A stretch of DNA of 64,000 bases from Colius striatus (taxonomy: Eukaryota; Chordata; Aves; Coliiformes; Coliidae), in assembly GCF_028858725.1 (NCBI RefSeq), contig NC_084774.1, positions 6,980,001 to 7,044,000 on the forward strand. The letters run 5' to 3'. The position numbers and the translations under genes were made by a program. Of this stretch, positions 27,089 through 38,760 are shown piece after piece. Under the pieces are notes generated by a model. The model saw only the letters and a list, made by a program, of their open reading frames with translations. It searched no databases and was not told where the DNA came from. The first letter of the stretch is position 1. The number at the start of each line of letters is the position of its first letter.

Positions 27089-30000
27089 AATGCTTTGCAA
27101 TCGCAGGAGGGAGCAGCTGTGCTCTTCAGCCAGTGCTCAGCCACCCACGTGGGAGCAGAGCCACGGGGGTCCTGCATGGCTGGAAGCATGGACTTTGGAG
27201 CTCAGCTGAACAGGGATGTTTTGCTTGCCTAGACAGGGTAGGTATCCATGATCTAGCCACTTAATCCTGACAAAAAACAGCCAGAGGTCTTGCTCTGCCC
27301 TCCCTCACACCCCCATCTCCCTATCCTGTGGTCTCTCCCTATCCCTTAGCACATGCCAGGCCTCTCCAAGAGCCTCTGCACCAGCAGAAAGCCATCTGCT
27401 GTTATCCCTAACCATCACATCAGATCAGCTGTCTCACAAACCTCTAGCTTAAGCTTGCAAGGGAAACACAAATAGACAGAAAACCCCTCTCAGACTCGGT
27501 AGTGTGGCAGGCAGGTCTGTCAAAGCCCAGGGGATGCACAGGTCCCAAGGAAGGAGGACACATGCCCATGGCATGGGAAGAGAGCTTTACTGTTTCTGTG
27601 GAAGAAGGGCTGAGCCCATGACACAAGCAGCTAACACCTACAGGGTATCTTTGCAGGGACATATGCACACACACCCAACAGCAAGCACAGCTCTTCTGTC
27701 CTGCTGCTCTTCCTTTCTGTGCCAGAAACAAACCACAGCCAAACCAGGCCCATCATCCATGACACAGGGAAAAGAAACATCTCAGCAACTAATAGATTTC
27801 AGCTGGAATCTCCCAGGAGACAGTATTAAAATGAAAGGGGGAAGAAATAAATAAATGGAAAAGAATCAACTTGCTAGTATCAGCCACGCCAACTTCTAAA
27901 ACCATAAGTCAAGTCCCAAACGCCACAGCACTGGCTCCCAGTCTGGAGTACAGGGGAATAAACAGGCGAACATGCAGAGTGGTGAGAGGAGGGCAACTCC
28001 CTACCCCTCTCTGCCCACCAATTCCTGTTTTCCAGTTTTTCTCTGTAACCACAAAGATCTGGAGATCTTCTTTCTTTAAAAAGCTGAGATTTTCACTGAA
28101 GTCCCTAGCTCTTAGTGCTGGGCTTTAATCCAAGTGCCCGATGTCAGCAGAGAGTGATGGGCTGCAGAAGCTGGCCACCAGCCAAAGCCCTTTTCAGCCA
28201 GCTCAGCTGGGGTCTGGATTTGGGAATCCACACCCATGCATTTGGGAAGTATTTCCCAAAATGGAGAGTTTGACCCCAGAACTGTATAATTCAGCAGCGA
28301 GCACAACTCTGTAAATACATCACTATTGAAGCACGCTCACTAGGTTGAGCTCTGAATCTGGTTTGCCCATCAGTCACAAAAAGTATAAATATTCTCCCTG
28401 GGTTTTGGTGTAATATTCGTAAGTTGATCTGGAGAACTTCTGGAGTCACTAAGCTATAATTAGAGGTTTATTACAAAAGGTGTTTGGGAAGCCTGTCAGC
28501 ACTGAAGGAGGCTCTGTATTTAAGGTACCCTTAACACATGCAGCAGCAGTGGGCCACTTTTTTTTGGGTTTTATATTAAAAAAAAGCCAACTTGTTTACT
28601 CACCTCAAGTGACTTTTCTCAGCCTCTGCTTTGCAGGAGTGTTTTCAGCCTCTAACTCGATTAATGGCATTTTAAAAAGGCAAACAGAAAAAGCCATCAG
28701 TGAGGTGGTTTAATTTTTTTATCCCTGGCTCATCATGTGATTACCAGTTAAATCTTGCTTTTCACCAAAAAAAAACCTAATCAGGTGCAGGACGTGCACA
28801 TTCACTCACTCGTTATTGTAGGATTGTTGACATTAGCTTTTATTTTTAGAAAAACACCAAGCATGGAGGGGAAATGAAACAATGTGATACTTCTTTGAGA
28901 CTGTCTCTAACATTAGGAAAATATGCAAAGAAAATACCGTAGGGCTCGGCTTGCAAACCTTCCCACAGAGCGCCAGGCTCACGGCTGTACAACAATAAAT
29001 ACACTTTCAAAGCACTTGGACTGGCCTGATTTCTTAATTATTATCTTTTTTAAACAACATTTGACAATGTCACTGTACCCTGAGCCTCTGGGAGGGAAAG
29101 GACTCGAGAGCCCCACACCAGGGATGCTGGTCGGGGCCTGGTCTCCATCCTGGCTATCACACCACAGTATGATGCTGGGCAGCTCTCAGTCCCCACACCA
29201 AAAATAGGGGGCACAGCACATCACTGGCTTGATGCCTGAGCAAGCATTTCACATCACAGGCACCTCCAACCTTCCTAATTCTGCCAACACATTAATGAAG
29301 AGGTTTCTCCACCAAACACACTGTGATTTCTGGCATGAGAAAGCATGTGGTACACTTAATGCAATGCTTGTGGGGCCTTCAGCAGACCATCTCTTGTACT
29401 TCTACATACAATATTTTTAGGCCTATAAGCACTGAGCTATCACACAGCTTAGCAAATGTTGCTAAAATTAAGTTTAAACTGGAATGAAAAAGCATCTCTA
29501 AAGTCATGCTCTGGTTCAGCTCCTGGTAGTGACATCACTTGTGCTTTGCTGTTGCAAAATAAGTCCCGAGGGTGAGGAGACCACAACCAGGAGATGACTA
29601 GGGCTGCTCTGGAAGAGGAATAACATCATTAAGAGATAATCTCTGCTAATACTGAATGTGAATTCAGGTGCATAATCACACCAGGTGTAGCTCGGCAAAG
29701 GTGATCTTTCCTGGTGCTGTCTGGACATGACATCACGGAGATATCGAAGCAGAGGGAGGATTTCTTCTGACTATCTTTGGAGCAGTACTGTCCCAGAAAA
29801 GCACTGGAGGAAGGAAGGGCAGAAAACAGCCATAGATCCCTGTGGTGAGAGGCTGCCCAGCTCCTGGATGCTCTGAAATCACTCCTTCCCAAATGCTGAT
29901 TGCCATCCTTCCCTTCAAAGCACTACAACAAAATATGTGGGAGCTGGATGGATGCACGGTAAACATGGAGCAAATTTCACTATTAATGGCCTTCAGTGGA

Positions 30001-30814
30001 CTTATTTTTGCATCCCACAGTAAAGCACCCCTGCAAGGGAATATCTTCTTCCAGTACACTACTTACTATCACATCCCTACATAAAATGATAGATATTTGA
30101 TTTATTATTTGTATTTCCCTCTGAAAAAAAAAGCGCAACTGAAATTGAGCTTCCTCACCGCAAAATTAGCGATTGCTTGTATCTGCAATTCAGTGTCAAG
30201 AACCTCCCTCATCTCTTTTTTATAATCACATGGACACATAGCATTTTTTGCTACATTTAGCTTGAGGAAAATTTAAGACTTCCTCCCCACCCTGTTTTCT
30301 TTTTAATGGGAGATGTGATTATTGAAATTAATTCAGAAAATAGTCAGCATTCACCAATCAGCTCAGCAGTTTGGGTTTTCTTCATCTGCTGGTTACATGC
30401 TAATTATTGTACTGGGGGATTATTTCCCATTCACATTTGAAATTTACAGCAGAGTAGGGAATTGATTAAATTAGAAGAAAAATACCAAAAAAACAATAAA
30501 GAAATTAATGACATTTTAAATTCAACATAATAGTATTTTACATTTTCTTCCAAGTCTCGTGCCTACAAGGACCCAACACACTCAACCCCAGGAGAACAGA
30601 TGCACAGGGCAGCATTAAAAGGCAGAACATCAATGATATCTCCAGAGCTGACACTTTCAGAAGGCAAAGCAAGCCTTCTGTGCTCATGAGTATCTTTTTA
30701 TTCACAGCATCCTCTGCTGCCTCACACCAGCCGTGCCCTTTTCCACTTGGCTGACATTTATCATTAAGAAGGAAAATCTCCCCACGTGTGGGAAAAACCT
30801 GTCCATGTATGATC
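27089..30814. other. Non-coding, possible regulatory AT-rich block
   Basis: No exon or repeat could be supported. A - strand donor-like 'cttgag|gtgagtaaac' occurs at about 28,600 without a convincing acceptor. From 30,090 to 30,530 the sequence is A/T-rich with several ATTA/TAAT cores ('gctaattattgtactggggg'), the texture of many vertebrate non-coding enhancers, but no direct proof is visible. Confidence 0.35.
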
Positions 30815-31086
30815 ACAGAATGGTTTGGGTTGGAAGGGATCTTAAAGCTCATCTCATTACAACTCCCCTGCCATGGGCAGGAACACCTTCCACTAGCCCA
30901 GGTTGCTCCCAGCCCCATCCAACCGGCCCTTGAACACTTTCCAAGATGGGAACCCACAACCTGTCTCAGCAACCTGTACCAGTCCCTTACTATCCTCACA
31001 GGGAAGAGCTTCCTAATATCTGCATCTATCTTCTTTCAGTTTGAAGCCCTTACCCCTTGTCCTATCACTAATAAGCCTCCATTTCC
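30815..31086 (-). mobile_element. CR1 LINE fragment
   Basis: 'cacagaatggtttgggttgg' followed by 'aagggatcttaaagctcatc' is the reverse complement of the classic avian CR1 3' end. Further CR1 blocks follow in order: 'cttccactagcccaggttgc', 'tccaaccggcccttgaacac' and 'cccttaccccttgtcctatc'. About 270 bases of the 3' region remain and no open frame survives. Confidence 0.92.
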
Positions 31087-34000
31087 AATCCCAGGATACT
31101 AGCAATGCTGGAATGCCGGGGCTGTGGTAGATACTGGGGTTTGCCTGAGCAGGGAGCACAGATGGCGATGGCAGCCCAGTCCCATGATGGCCCCTGCCCC
31201 ATCAGCAGCTCTGATGGACTTGGGTGGCTTTGTCCTTACTCCAAGAGAGGGACAGCACGCCACCAGTTCACAACACTCAACAGCAAGGACTGCTTTCTCC
31301 AGCTATCAAGTCCACCAGCTAAGTGTGGGTCCTGATGGAGACCCAGCAGAGAGATCCTGGATTTTTCTACATGAATCTCAAAAACTATTTACCACCACAT
31401 TTCATCAGGGCAAGCACATATGCCAGTACAGACAACAGCAGGACTTCAAGCACAGAAGGGGGCTTTGTGTTCGCCTTGCAGAGCTGTTTATTAGGGAGGG
31501 GCCACCACTGAAAGCAAGGGCTCCTTCTCACTCCACCCTCTCAGCTCCAATAGTCTTGCTGAAAACTACAATTCAATAAAAATCAATAAAAAACCAAAAC
31601 ACAACACCATCTTAGGTGCCAGAGAACAACAAAGTAGAAGCATAAAAGCTTTAAAGTTCCTTTAAACCACCCCAGTGTCATACTCCCCCCACCCGCTGCT
31701 AGGTACCCACAAACTGCAGAGGCCTCCCCAAAAGGTGACAAGAAAAGCAAATGTCCTGCAAAGCTGAAGGGAACCAACACCATCCCAGAAAACATGCATG
31801 TTTCCACAGAGCAAAAAATAAGATTGAAAAAAACCCAATCACATCTAAAGAACAGGTCTAACGAAGCAGCAGCACAAACTGGTGCCCAATTAACGCCCCG
31901 GCACACTGGCTCCAAACATGCCACCTCCAAAGCACCTTCATTTCTAGTGCTTTTATAAGCACTGCTGTGATTGCCAGGGCCAAACCTCCAACCTCCAGAA
32001 ATGGTGCTGGCAGAGCAAACACAGCTCAGCATCACCAACCCAGATGTCCAGGACAACACCATGCCACTGAGACAGACATCAGCTGCAGAGGGAAAACACC
32101 CAAAAGCAAAGGACCTGAAAAACCTGCAGTGGTTGCTACTTCACCCTCAGTTTCTGTCTTTCCTGCCTGTAAAGCAACATGAAAATGCCAGACACTGGAG
32201 CAGGGAGCACAGGTCTGCTGTTTAAAACATCTGCTCCACTCCCCTGCACACAGCCCACCAGAGAGCAGGGCCTAACAGGTGGATTCTGGCCCTAATGGAA
32301 TAAATATTCATGTTCATCTGCTTGCTCTGAGTCCAGACCACAAGTCTGCTTCCCCTCTGCTGCCACAGCTGGGGAGGGCTTGACTGGATTTTTTGTTTTA
32401 AATTAGTTCTGTCTCTATAAAAGAGACACTCCCCTTGCCTTAAATATTTTCCAACATGGAAATGATTCCTAGGAAAGAAACAGCGAGCAGGATGCATTTC
32501 AGAAGAGGAATCTACATTTACATCCTGCTCAGCAAAACAAAGCACAACACAACAGGCTCATGCAACCTCCTGCACACGTTTCAGGATGGCTTCTAATGAC
32601 CACTTTACAACTAGGAATGCAGGCAAGAGCCAATTAATCCTAATGCAAAGAGTAAACACACCTGTCTTGCCAGGGCTGCGAAAAAACCCCAACACGTGTC
32701 AAGAAGCCCTTGTTGGTGCCACATCCAACCCATCAAGGTCTCCAAAGCCACCGAGCACCACACTCAAAGTACAGGTTTAGAGGTCACCACCTCTACAAGG
32801 TTGACCAGAGCCAAAAGGCATGGTGCAGGCTGCAAGAGAAAGCCTGGCACAGCAGCCAGTATTGAAAGATGAAATGGTGCTTGTGTTACCAGTGCCCCAA
32901 GGCAGGACCTGAAGCAAAGACGAAGGACTCCAGCCATTGGTGCCTGCCCTGAGCATAAGCAGAAGGAGGCAGTGATATGGTTGGATCCTGAATGCAGAGA
33001 ATCAAGACCTCTGTTCATTAAATATGCTGCACATCAAAATAACCCATCCAAGACAAACTCATCTCAAGTACCTTCTTACACAAAGTATACTCCCAAGTAC
33101 TCTGCTGTGCTAAAGCAAAGACCTTTATTAGTCCAATGCCAGGGAGATGAAGATACAGGACTAAGTATTCAAGACCTCAAAAACCTATTATTTGTCCTCT
33201 TAAATGAAACTCCTCATTCTTACTATTTTAAGAGTAGACAAGAACTTTCAGTCCTTCTTTATAGACACACAGATGCGAACTGATTCCTGATTATTTGGCA
33301 AAGACAAAAGAATGAGCTCTATCAGACAGCAGAGCACAAGCTTTCAGCAGTGACTACACTCTGATTGTCCCAATCTGTGGGACAACACAACCATTGGACT
33401 TACTTTCCAGAGCAACACCAGCAGTACCATGGCTGGGGCTACAGGACAGGACAGCAAATCACCAGTACGACCAGTTTGTTAAGATTTGCTGTATTCTAGG
33501 AGTTTTGGTTTTAAGTTGATTTAGGCAGTTAACTCTACTGCTGAATTGCTGTTGTTTTTGGACAACAAAAAATACCCTCAGCTTTTGGAGAGGCACCTGG
33601 ATAGACAGAAAAAAAGTGGCACAGCTTCTGATTTACAGCACTGCAATTGTTGAGCACAAGTCCATAGCAGAGGTACAGACTTCCACAGAGAGAGAGACAT
33701 GGATAGGAGTGATTATATACAATTATTCACATGCATCTCTAGGCCACTGGATAAAGCCCTGAATACGCTTTTGAAAAACAGTGAAACAAAGCAGGGAGAA
33801 AGAAAATTACCAGGGAAAAAGAAAATGACTCCCCATTCAACCATTTGTGCAATATTGGCATGACACCTTAGAGAAATAAATATTGGTTTGACCTATTTCC
33901 AAAAGAGAAGTTTTTATAAGTTTCATTAAAATGTCTTTTATCTACCAAAGCATGGGAGCAGAACATGCACGAGCATCCCGCGTGCCAAGGAGCAACTATC

Positions 34001-37000
34001 TCCCTTGTTATCCTCACTGGAGCAGGCTAACCCCCCTAGTACCTGTAGAAAATTTTAAAAATCAGTCTGAAAATGACTAGCCAGGAGAAGAAGAACTGAA
34101 AGACACCAACACAAATAGAGAGCTGCCTCACCTCCCTAGAAGACCCTCTCAACTGAGTCATCTGCCTTTTACCTCTGAATTTTTAAGAGCTCGTTATTTA
34201 AACCTGTCCCACCTAGGCTCTTTATTAAGGACACTTTGCTAACCAAATTCCAAGGCTTATTCCCTACCTTGTTCCTAACGTGACCATCTCAAGCATTGCT
34301 ATATTCAAAGGAAAAAAACCCCAAAAAGCTGTGTTCCTTGCAGCACAGCAGGCAGGGAAGCCCCATCATTCATCTACACTGAATTTTCTGAGCATTACTG
34401 GGCAGGGGCATTGGGTGGAGTTATAATGGAAACTTTTGCAACCTTAACCCCATGCAATTTTATTTCATTTTCTTTTCCCCAAATAAGTGCTAAAACACTC
34501 CAGGGACCTGGGCTAAAGCAGCAACAGCAGTGCTCGCCTTCGGTAGGAGGAACGTTACAAAAGCCATCACTGCAATTGAAGGCTCATGCTCCAATTTTTC
34601 TAGTACTAAAATTAAAAGTAAAGTAGGAACAAGGACTGAAGTGCGTGTAGATAAACAGGGAGATCAGCTAAACATCATTTTATCATCCATGTAGAAAAAG
34701 TAGAAGGTACTATCACAGTGTCCCTCCAAAAGGAGAGAGGAAAGAGAAATCACAAAGTCTTTGAAATGCATGAGAATATCCCCCATGCAGAGATGAGCTA
34801 TGGCTGCAATAGCTGTGACTGCATCTGCTGCCAACCCAAGTGCCTTGGCTATTGTGCCAGGTGCCATCAGCAGCTCCTCTAACTCCACTGCAACCTTCAT
34901 CCTACCAGAGCTTCTCAAGTGACTTCATGCAAACTCTCTCCATTTGCATTTTGAGCACTGTTCTTTAGAACATTTGTCCAGAAAAAAGGGAGAAAAAGCA
35001 AACAAAACAAAGCAGGGGAGAAGTACTTTTTTTTTTCCCTTTTAATTAGAAACATCAGCCCTTTTCTACTCAAAAAAACAGAAAAGCCATCACAGCTGCA
35101 AGAGGGAGAGGTGCTGCAGATTTTCACCACAAAGAGTAGCCCATCTTCTCCAAATAAGCCTCCGTAGCAGGACTAGAAACATTCCACCTGGAACAGGTGC
35201 CACAGTTACAAACATAATCATCCTGGGCTCCTATTTAGTTCCTGCAAAGACAGAGGGACCTCAGAGTCTGCACAGGGCGAAACAAGGTGGGGGAAGCCTG
35301 GACCTGACTCTGGGTTCCTGCTCTCCCCAGCAAACTCCTCGATTCTGGGGCCATGCCAGCTCCCTGCAAGAATGAGGCTAGACAACAACGCACGTTAAAC
35401 CATCAGCAAACCAAGGACTTCTCTATGGGACTGATATTTTTTTAGACACAAACCAGGTGGGAAAAGATATAAAAGGGACAAAAAAAAAATCAGAAGATGG
35501 GAAGCAAAGGACCCACTGAGGCAAAGCAGCAGCAACAAGCCAGCCCCCATGGGTTTGCTTACACAAGCTGAGAGGGCTGAGCAGGACAGTGGTGTGGGGG
35601 AGAGAGATCCGCTCCCATCTTCTGCTTCTTGTCTGCAGATTTCCACAGACTCTCAACAGTTTCTTCTGGGAGTTAATGCCTGGTCTGTGTTCAGCAGGCA
35701 GCCAGGACCCTGGAAGAGGCAAACACAAGCGGGTCTTCCAGGGCTCATCGCTGCCCAGGACACAACCAAAGCACCTCTGTGACAGCCTGGCCTGGAGAAA
35801 AGAGCTCCTCCTGCCCCAGGAACTCAGAGGAAGCTCCCGGGAGGCTGAGCCATGGCACTGCCCTGCATGTAATGCTGCCTTTGGGCCTGTCCCACTGCAG
35901 CAACAGAGGAAGGCTTGGCAAAGGAGGGACCCACGGCCCCGGGTAAACCCAAGTTGTAGATAATTCCAGGCACTACAAGACAAGCGGCTTTTACATAGTA
36001 ACACCATAGTAACCGAAGCAGAGGATAGCACTTACACAGGGCACCACATTTTTTTGGAGGGGAAGAAGAGAACATCTAAATGGAAGCGAGGGGACATGTT
36101 TGTATAAAGCAGAACCAGAGTCACGCTGCTGTTCACGTCTCCCGTCACTGAGAACCCCAATGGCTCCTGCCACCAGCCTGGCCCACCTGCCCCAGGCTCC
36201 CCCAGTCTGGGCTGCCAGCACTGCCTGCAGCAGCCCTTGCCTCTCCCCAGCCAGAGACAGCAGCCCCAACGGGGCTGGTTTTGCTTGGCTTTGCAACAAG
36301 GATCTTATTGATAGTGATGTGCTCCTGTGAGTGACTTCAGAGCTCCAAGTTACTACAGCTTTCTTACAGTAGCAAGAGTTGCAGAAGCTGAGCCCTGTCA
36401 GAAAAATCTAAGCTGAACCACAACCCATTTAGAATATAATTAACACAAGCTACAGACTAGGTTGTATCTAAAGCAAAATGTAATCCAACAGCCTCCTCTT
36501 TCCCACCCCCAAAGGTGGGTCAGGACTTCAAAACTGTGTGGGCATCCGTGTGCTGCGAGTTACTGGGATGAACTCAGAGGAAACAATAAACAGACTGCGA
36601 CAGTCTGCTCCCTCTTCTCAGTTGTGCATCCCGAGTTGTAAAATACATCAAGGTCATGGACCCCATCTACTTAATAGAAGTTATCATTAAATTGCTGTTT
36701 TCTTCTACATAAATAAAATGCTTCTGATCTTCTAGATTTGGGGTTTTTCTTTTCCTCCTCCTCATCTCTTGATGAGAAATTAGTTTAGAATAAGCTGTTC
36801 CAGATAATGAAGTAAACTTCTGCCTTCCTATCCATATAGAATCGCTCCTCTGGACCCTGTGATCCTCGGCTGGAGACTGCAGCTGGAGGAGGTGGTCAGG
36901 GAAAAGAGCAGTGAAACCCCCCTTGGCCTTGCCTGAGCCACCCTTGTGCATTGGGAAAGCCCATGGCCAGGCAGAGCCCACTCCCTCTGGGGAGCAGAAA

Positions 37001-37521
37001 GGGGAAGACAGAGCTCCTGAACAGCTTGTATACAGGGTTTTTTCCCCATGCACATCGGTCAGCCGAACAGGATGCATCACCTGCCTCTCCTCATCATGTA
37101 ACTCTGCCCCAAAAGTTTCTCATCTCATAAGTGGAATGGAAGAGAAAAAACAACCTTATTGCTTGAGTTTTGAGGACACAGACTAAGTATGCCCTGGATA
37201 GAGTTTAAAGCCCCAAGCATGAGCTGTAGAGTCACTTCTCAAAACACATCAGCCAACAAAGCAAACACAATGACTGAGGGACATATGCCCACTCTGTGCC
37301 TTGGACCCACATACTCCTTACCAAAAGATCTCTGCTCCCCAAATCTGCGGCCTGGAGCTGAGAGGCCACGGCTTGCTGGCATGCAGCCACATGCCCGGCT
37401 GCCACCGCGGGAGCCCTGATCATGAGCTGGCATAGCCCAAGCAGGACTTTACCCCAGCAGCCTGAGGATGTGAGGTTAAACCACCTGTCCCCAGCCAGGC
37501 AAGGAAAGCACTGAACAGAGC
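31087..37521. other. Non-coding, nothing recognised
   Basis: No gene, RNA or clear repeat. The 202-residue - strand frame at 35,423-36,031 and the 159-residue frame at 31,583-32,062 lack recognisable domains and splice context. By position this is presumed ZHX3 first intron. Confidence 0.4.
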
Positions 37522-37616
37522 GAGCTGGGATTCAGCCCCAGCTTTGCCACATTTCCTACACAGCCTTGGGCACTTAGCAGCAGCTCAGTTTTCCTACCTG
37601 CATGAAGAAGGAGATG
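37522..37616 (+). repeat. MIR-like SINE relic
   Basis: 'gagctgggattcagccccag', then 'ctttgccac', 'cagccttgggcactt' and 'cagctcagttttcctacctg' follow the forward MIR core: 'gggttcgaatcccggctctg', 'ccactt', 'gaccttgggcaagt' and 'gcctcagtttcctcatctg'. The order and spacing fit. The copy is old and lies just outside the CpG island. Confidence 0.65.
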
Positions 37617-38269
37617 CCATCTGCTCGCACTCTGATTTGTCCCTGGGACAGATGTCAAACCCAGCATCGCTGCAACAGCGGGAGCCGCAGAAAACACCCA
37701 CTCGTGCCCAGCCTCCCTAACCCTTAACTGTGACAGGAGGGGGGTCAGTCATCCCTCAGACCCAGAGCACGCTGTCAGCGAGGGCTGGAAAGGAGCACTT
37801 TTCTTCCTCTAAAGATCCAGACTAAAGAACAAAACCAAACAAACCGCCCCGCGGGAGAGGCAACGGGTCTGGGTCGGCCCCACGCAGCCAGGCGCTCCCG
37901 CAGAGCTCCCGCGGCGGCCGTGCCGGCCACCAGATGTTTAATTGCATTTATTTGGTGACTTGCTGGCGATCCGATCGCAGCACCGGGCAGCGCAGCCACC
38001 GGCTCCGCGCTCCGCGGCACGGCTGGGCGGACCGGGGCGGCGGGGAGCGGGACACACGCGTGTCCGGACCCTCGGGTGGGTGCCTGGCGCGGGGACGGGG
38101 CCGTGGGAGCGCTTCGTCCCGGGCCCGGCCGCACCCGCCCGCTCTCCCGCACCTGCCAAGGGTCTGCGGGACGTGGCGAGGGGGAGGAAGGGAGGGATGA
38201 AGCGGGGGCGGGAGGGACCGCGCGAGGGGTGCGGGACCCTCCCCGCGGCGCCGGGCGCTCGGCACTCAC

Positions 38270-38500
38270 CCGCGACGGGTCCCCGGGCCGCCGTGACGGC
38301 GCGGCGCGGCGCGGCTCGGCGCGGTCCGGCGGAGGCCCCGGCCCCGGCGGCGAGCGCGGGGCGGGCGGGGCGGGCGGCGCAACGGGGCGGCCGGGCGGGC
38401 GCCGCCGAGCCCAGGCATCGGCGGGGGGAGCGCGGGGCGGGCGGGCGCGACACACACCGGCATTAGCCAGGCTCCATCGCCGGGCGGCGCGGGGGGGGGG
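38270..38500 (-). other. ZHX3: Presumed first non-coding exon of ZHX3
   Basis: On the - strand the sequence 'gacccgtcgcgg|gtgagtgc' is a near-perfect donor inside the CpG island, marking the 3' end of an exon at 38,270. The transcription start is not visible; the upstream limit given is arbitrary. The only early ATG (38,477-38,475) opens a four-codon frame, M-E-P-G-stop (38,477-38,463), so the exon is probably 5' UTR. ZHX3 encodes a nuclear zinc-finger/homeobox repressor whose coding sequence lies mostly in one large exon. That exon is not in this window, so the identity is inferred from conserved gene order only. Confidence 0.5.
38358..38374 (+). other. G-quadruplex motif
   Basis: Four G runs (4, 3, 4 and 3 bases) are separated by single C residues, a canonical tight-loop quadruplex pattern. 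It lies in the presumed first exon, so the transcript made from the - strand carries the complementary C-rich version. More G runs follow at 38,423-38,446. Confidence 0.7.
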
Positions 38501-38522
38501 TGGCTGGTGGTGGAGGAGGTGG

Positions 38523-38530
38523 TGACGTCA
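38523..38530. promoter_or_regulatory. Palindromic cAMP-response element
   Basis: TGACGTCA is the full consensus CREB/ATF site and is embedded in a 12-base palindrome, GGTGACGTCACC. It lies in the CpG island about 45 bases upstream, in - strand sense, of the first ATG of the presumed ZHX3 leader, a normal place for a functional CRE. CREB/ATF binding there is inference. Confidence 0.75.
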
Positions 38531-38548
38531 CCGGAGCCGGGCCGGGCG

Positions 38549-38569
38549 GCGCGCGCGCGCGCGTGCGCG
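38549..38569. repeat. Alternating purine-pyrimidine GC tract
   Basis: Twenty-one bases of strict G/C(T) alternation next to the CRE. Such tracts can adopt Z-DNA under negative supercoiling behind polymerase; this is known chemistry, not something shown here. Confidence 0.75.
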
Positions 38570-38760
38570 AGGCTGTGGCGGGCGGCGCGCGCGGGGGCAC
38601 CGGGCGCCCACGGGTGTGCGGCTGTGGGTTACCGGCGCCTCTACCCCGTGTCTCGCCCGAAGCTCCTGCCGGGCTTGGGGAGCTGAACCGGCTCGACAGA
38701 GCCTGGCTGGGCTGCGCAGCGGGCTCCCCTGCCGCCTGCACGCCCGTGGGGCTCACCCGT

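Larger units (their letters stand above)
37840..38760. promoter_or_regulatory. CpG island, presumed ZHX3 promoter
   Basis: About 900 bases are extremely G+C-rich with CpG dinucleotides at high density, against an AT-rich background on the left. It contains a palindromic CRE (38,523-38,530), G-quadruplex-forming G runs, a GC alternation and a consensus - strand donor at 38,270. No TATA box is seen, as is usual for such promoters. In other vertebrates the gene immediately upstream of LPIN3, in opposite orientation, is ZHX3, so this should be its 5' end; the island could also fire toward LPIN3. Long open frames on both strands are by-products of the high G+C content. Confidence 0.75.

Noticed and set aside
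35423-36031. 202-residue - strand open frame
   Set aside because: Cysteine/serine-rich translation without domain signature or splice context; it fits a chance frame in the putative intron.
37775-38525. Long open frames on both strands of the CpG island (up to 226 residues)
   Set aside because: Arg/Pro/Ala/Gly-rich translations in several overlapping frames on both strands are what a GC-rich, stop-poor island gives by chance. None has a domain.
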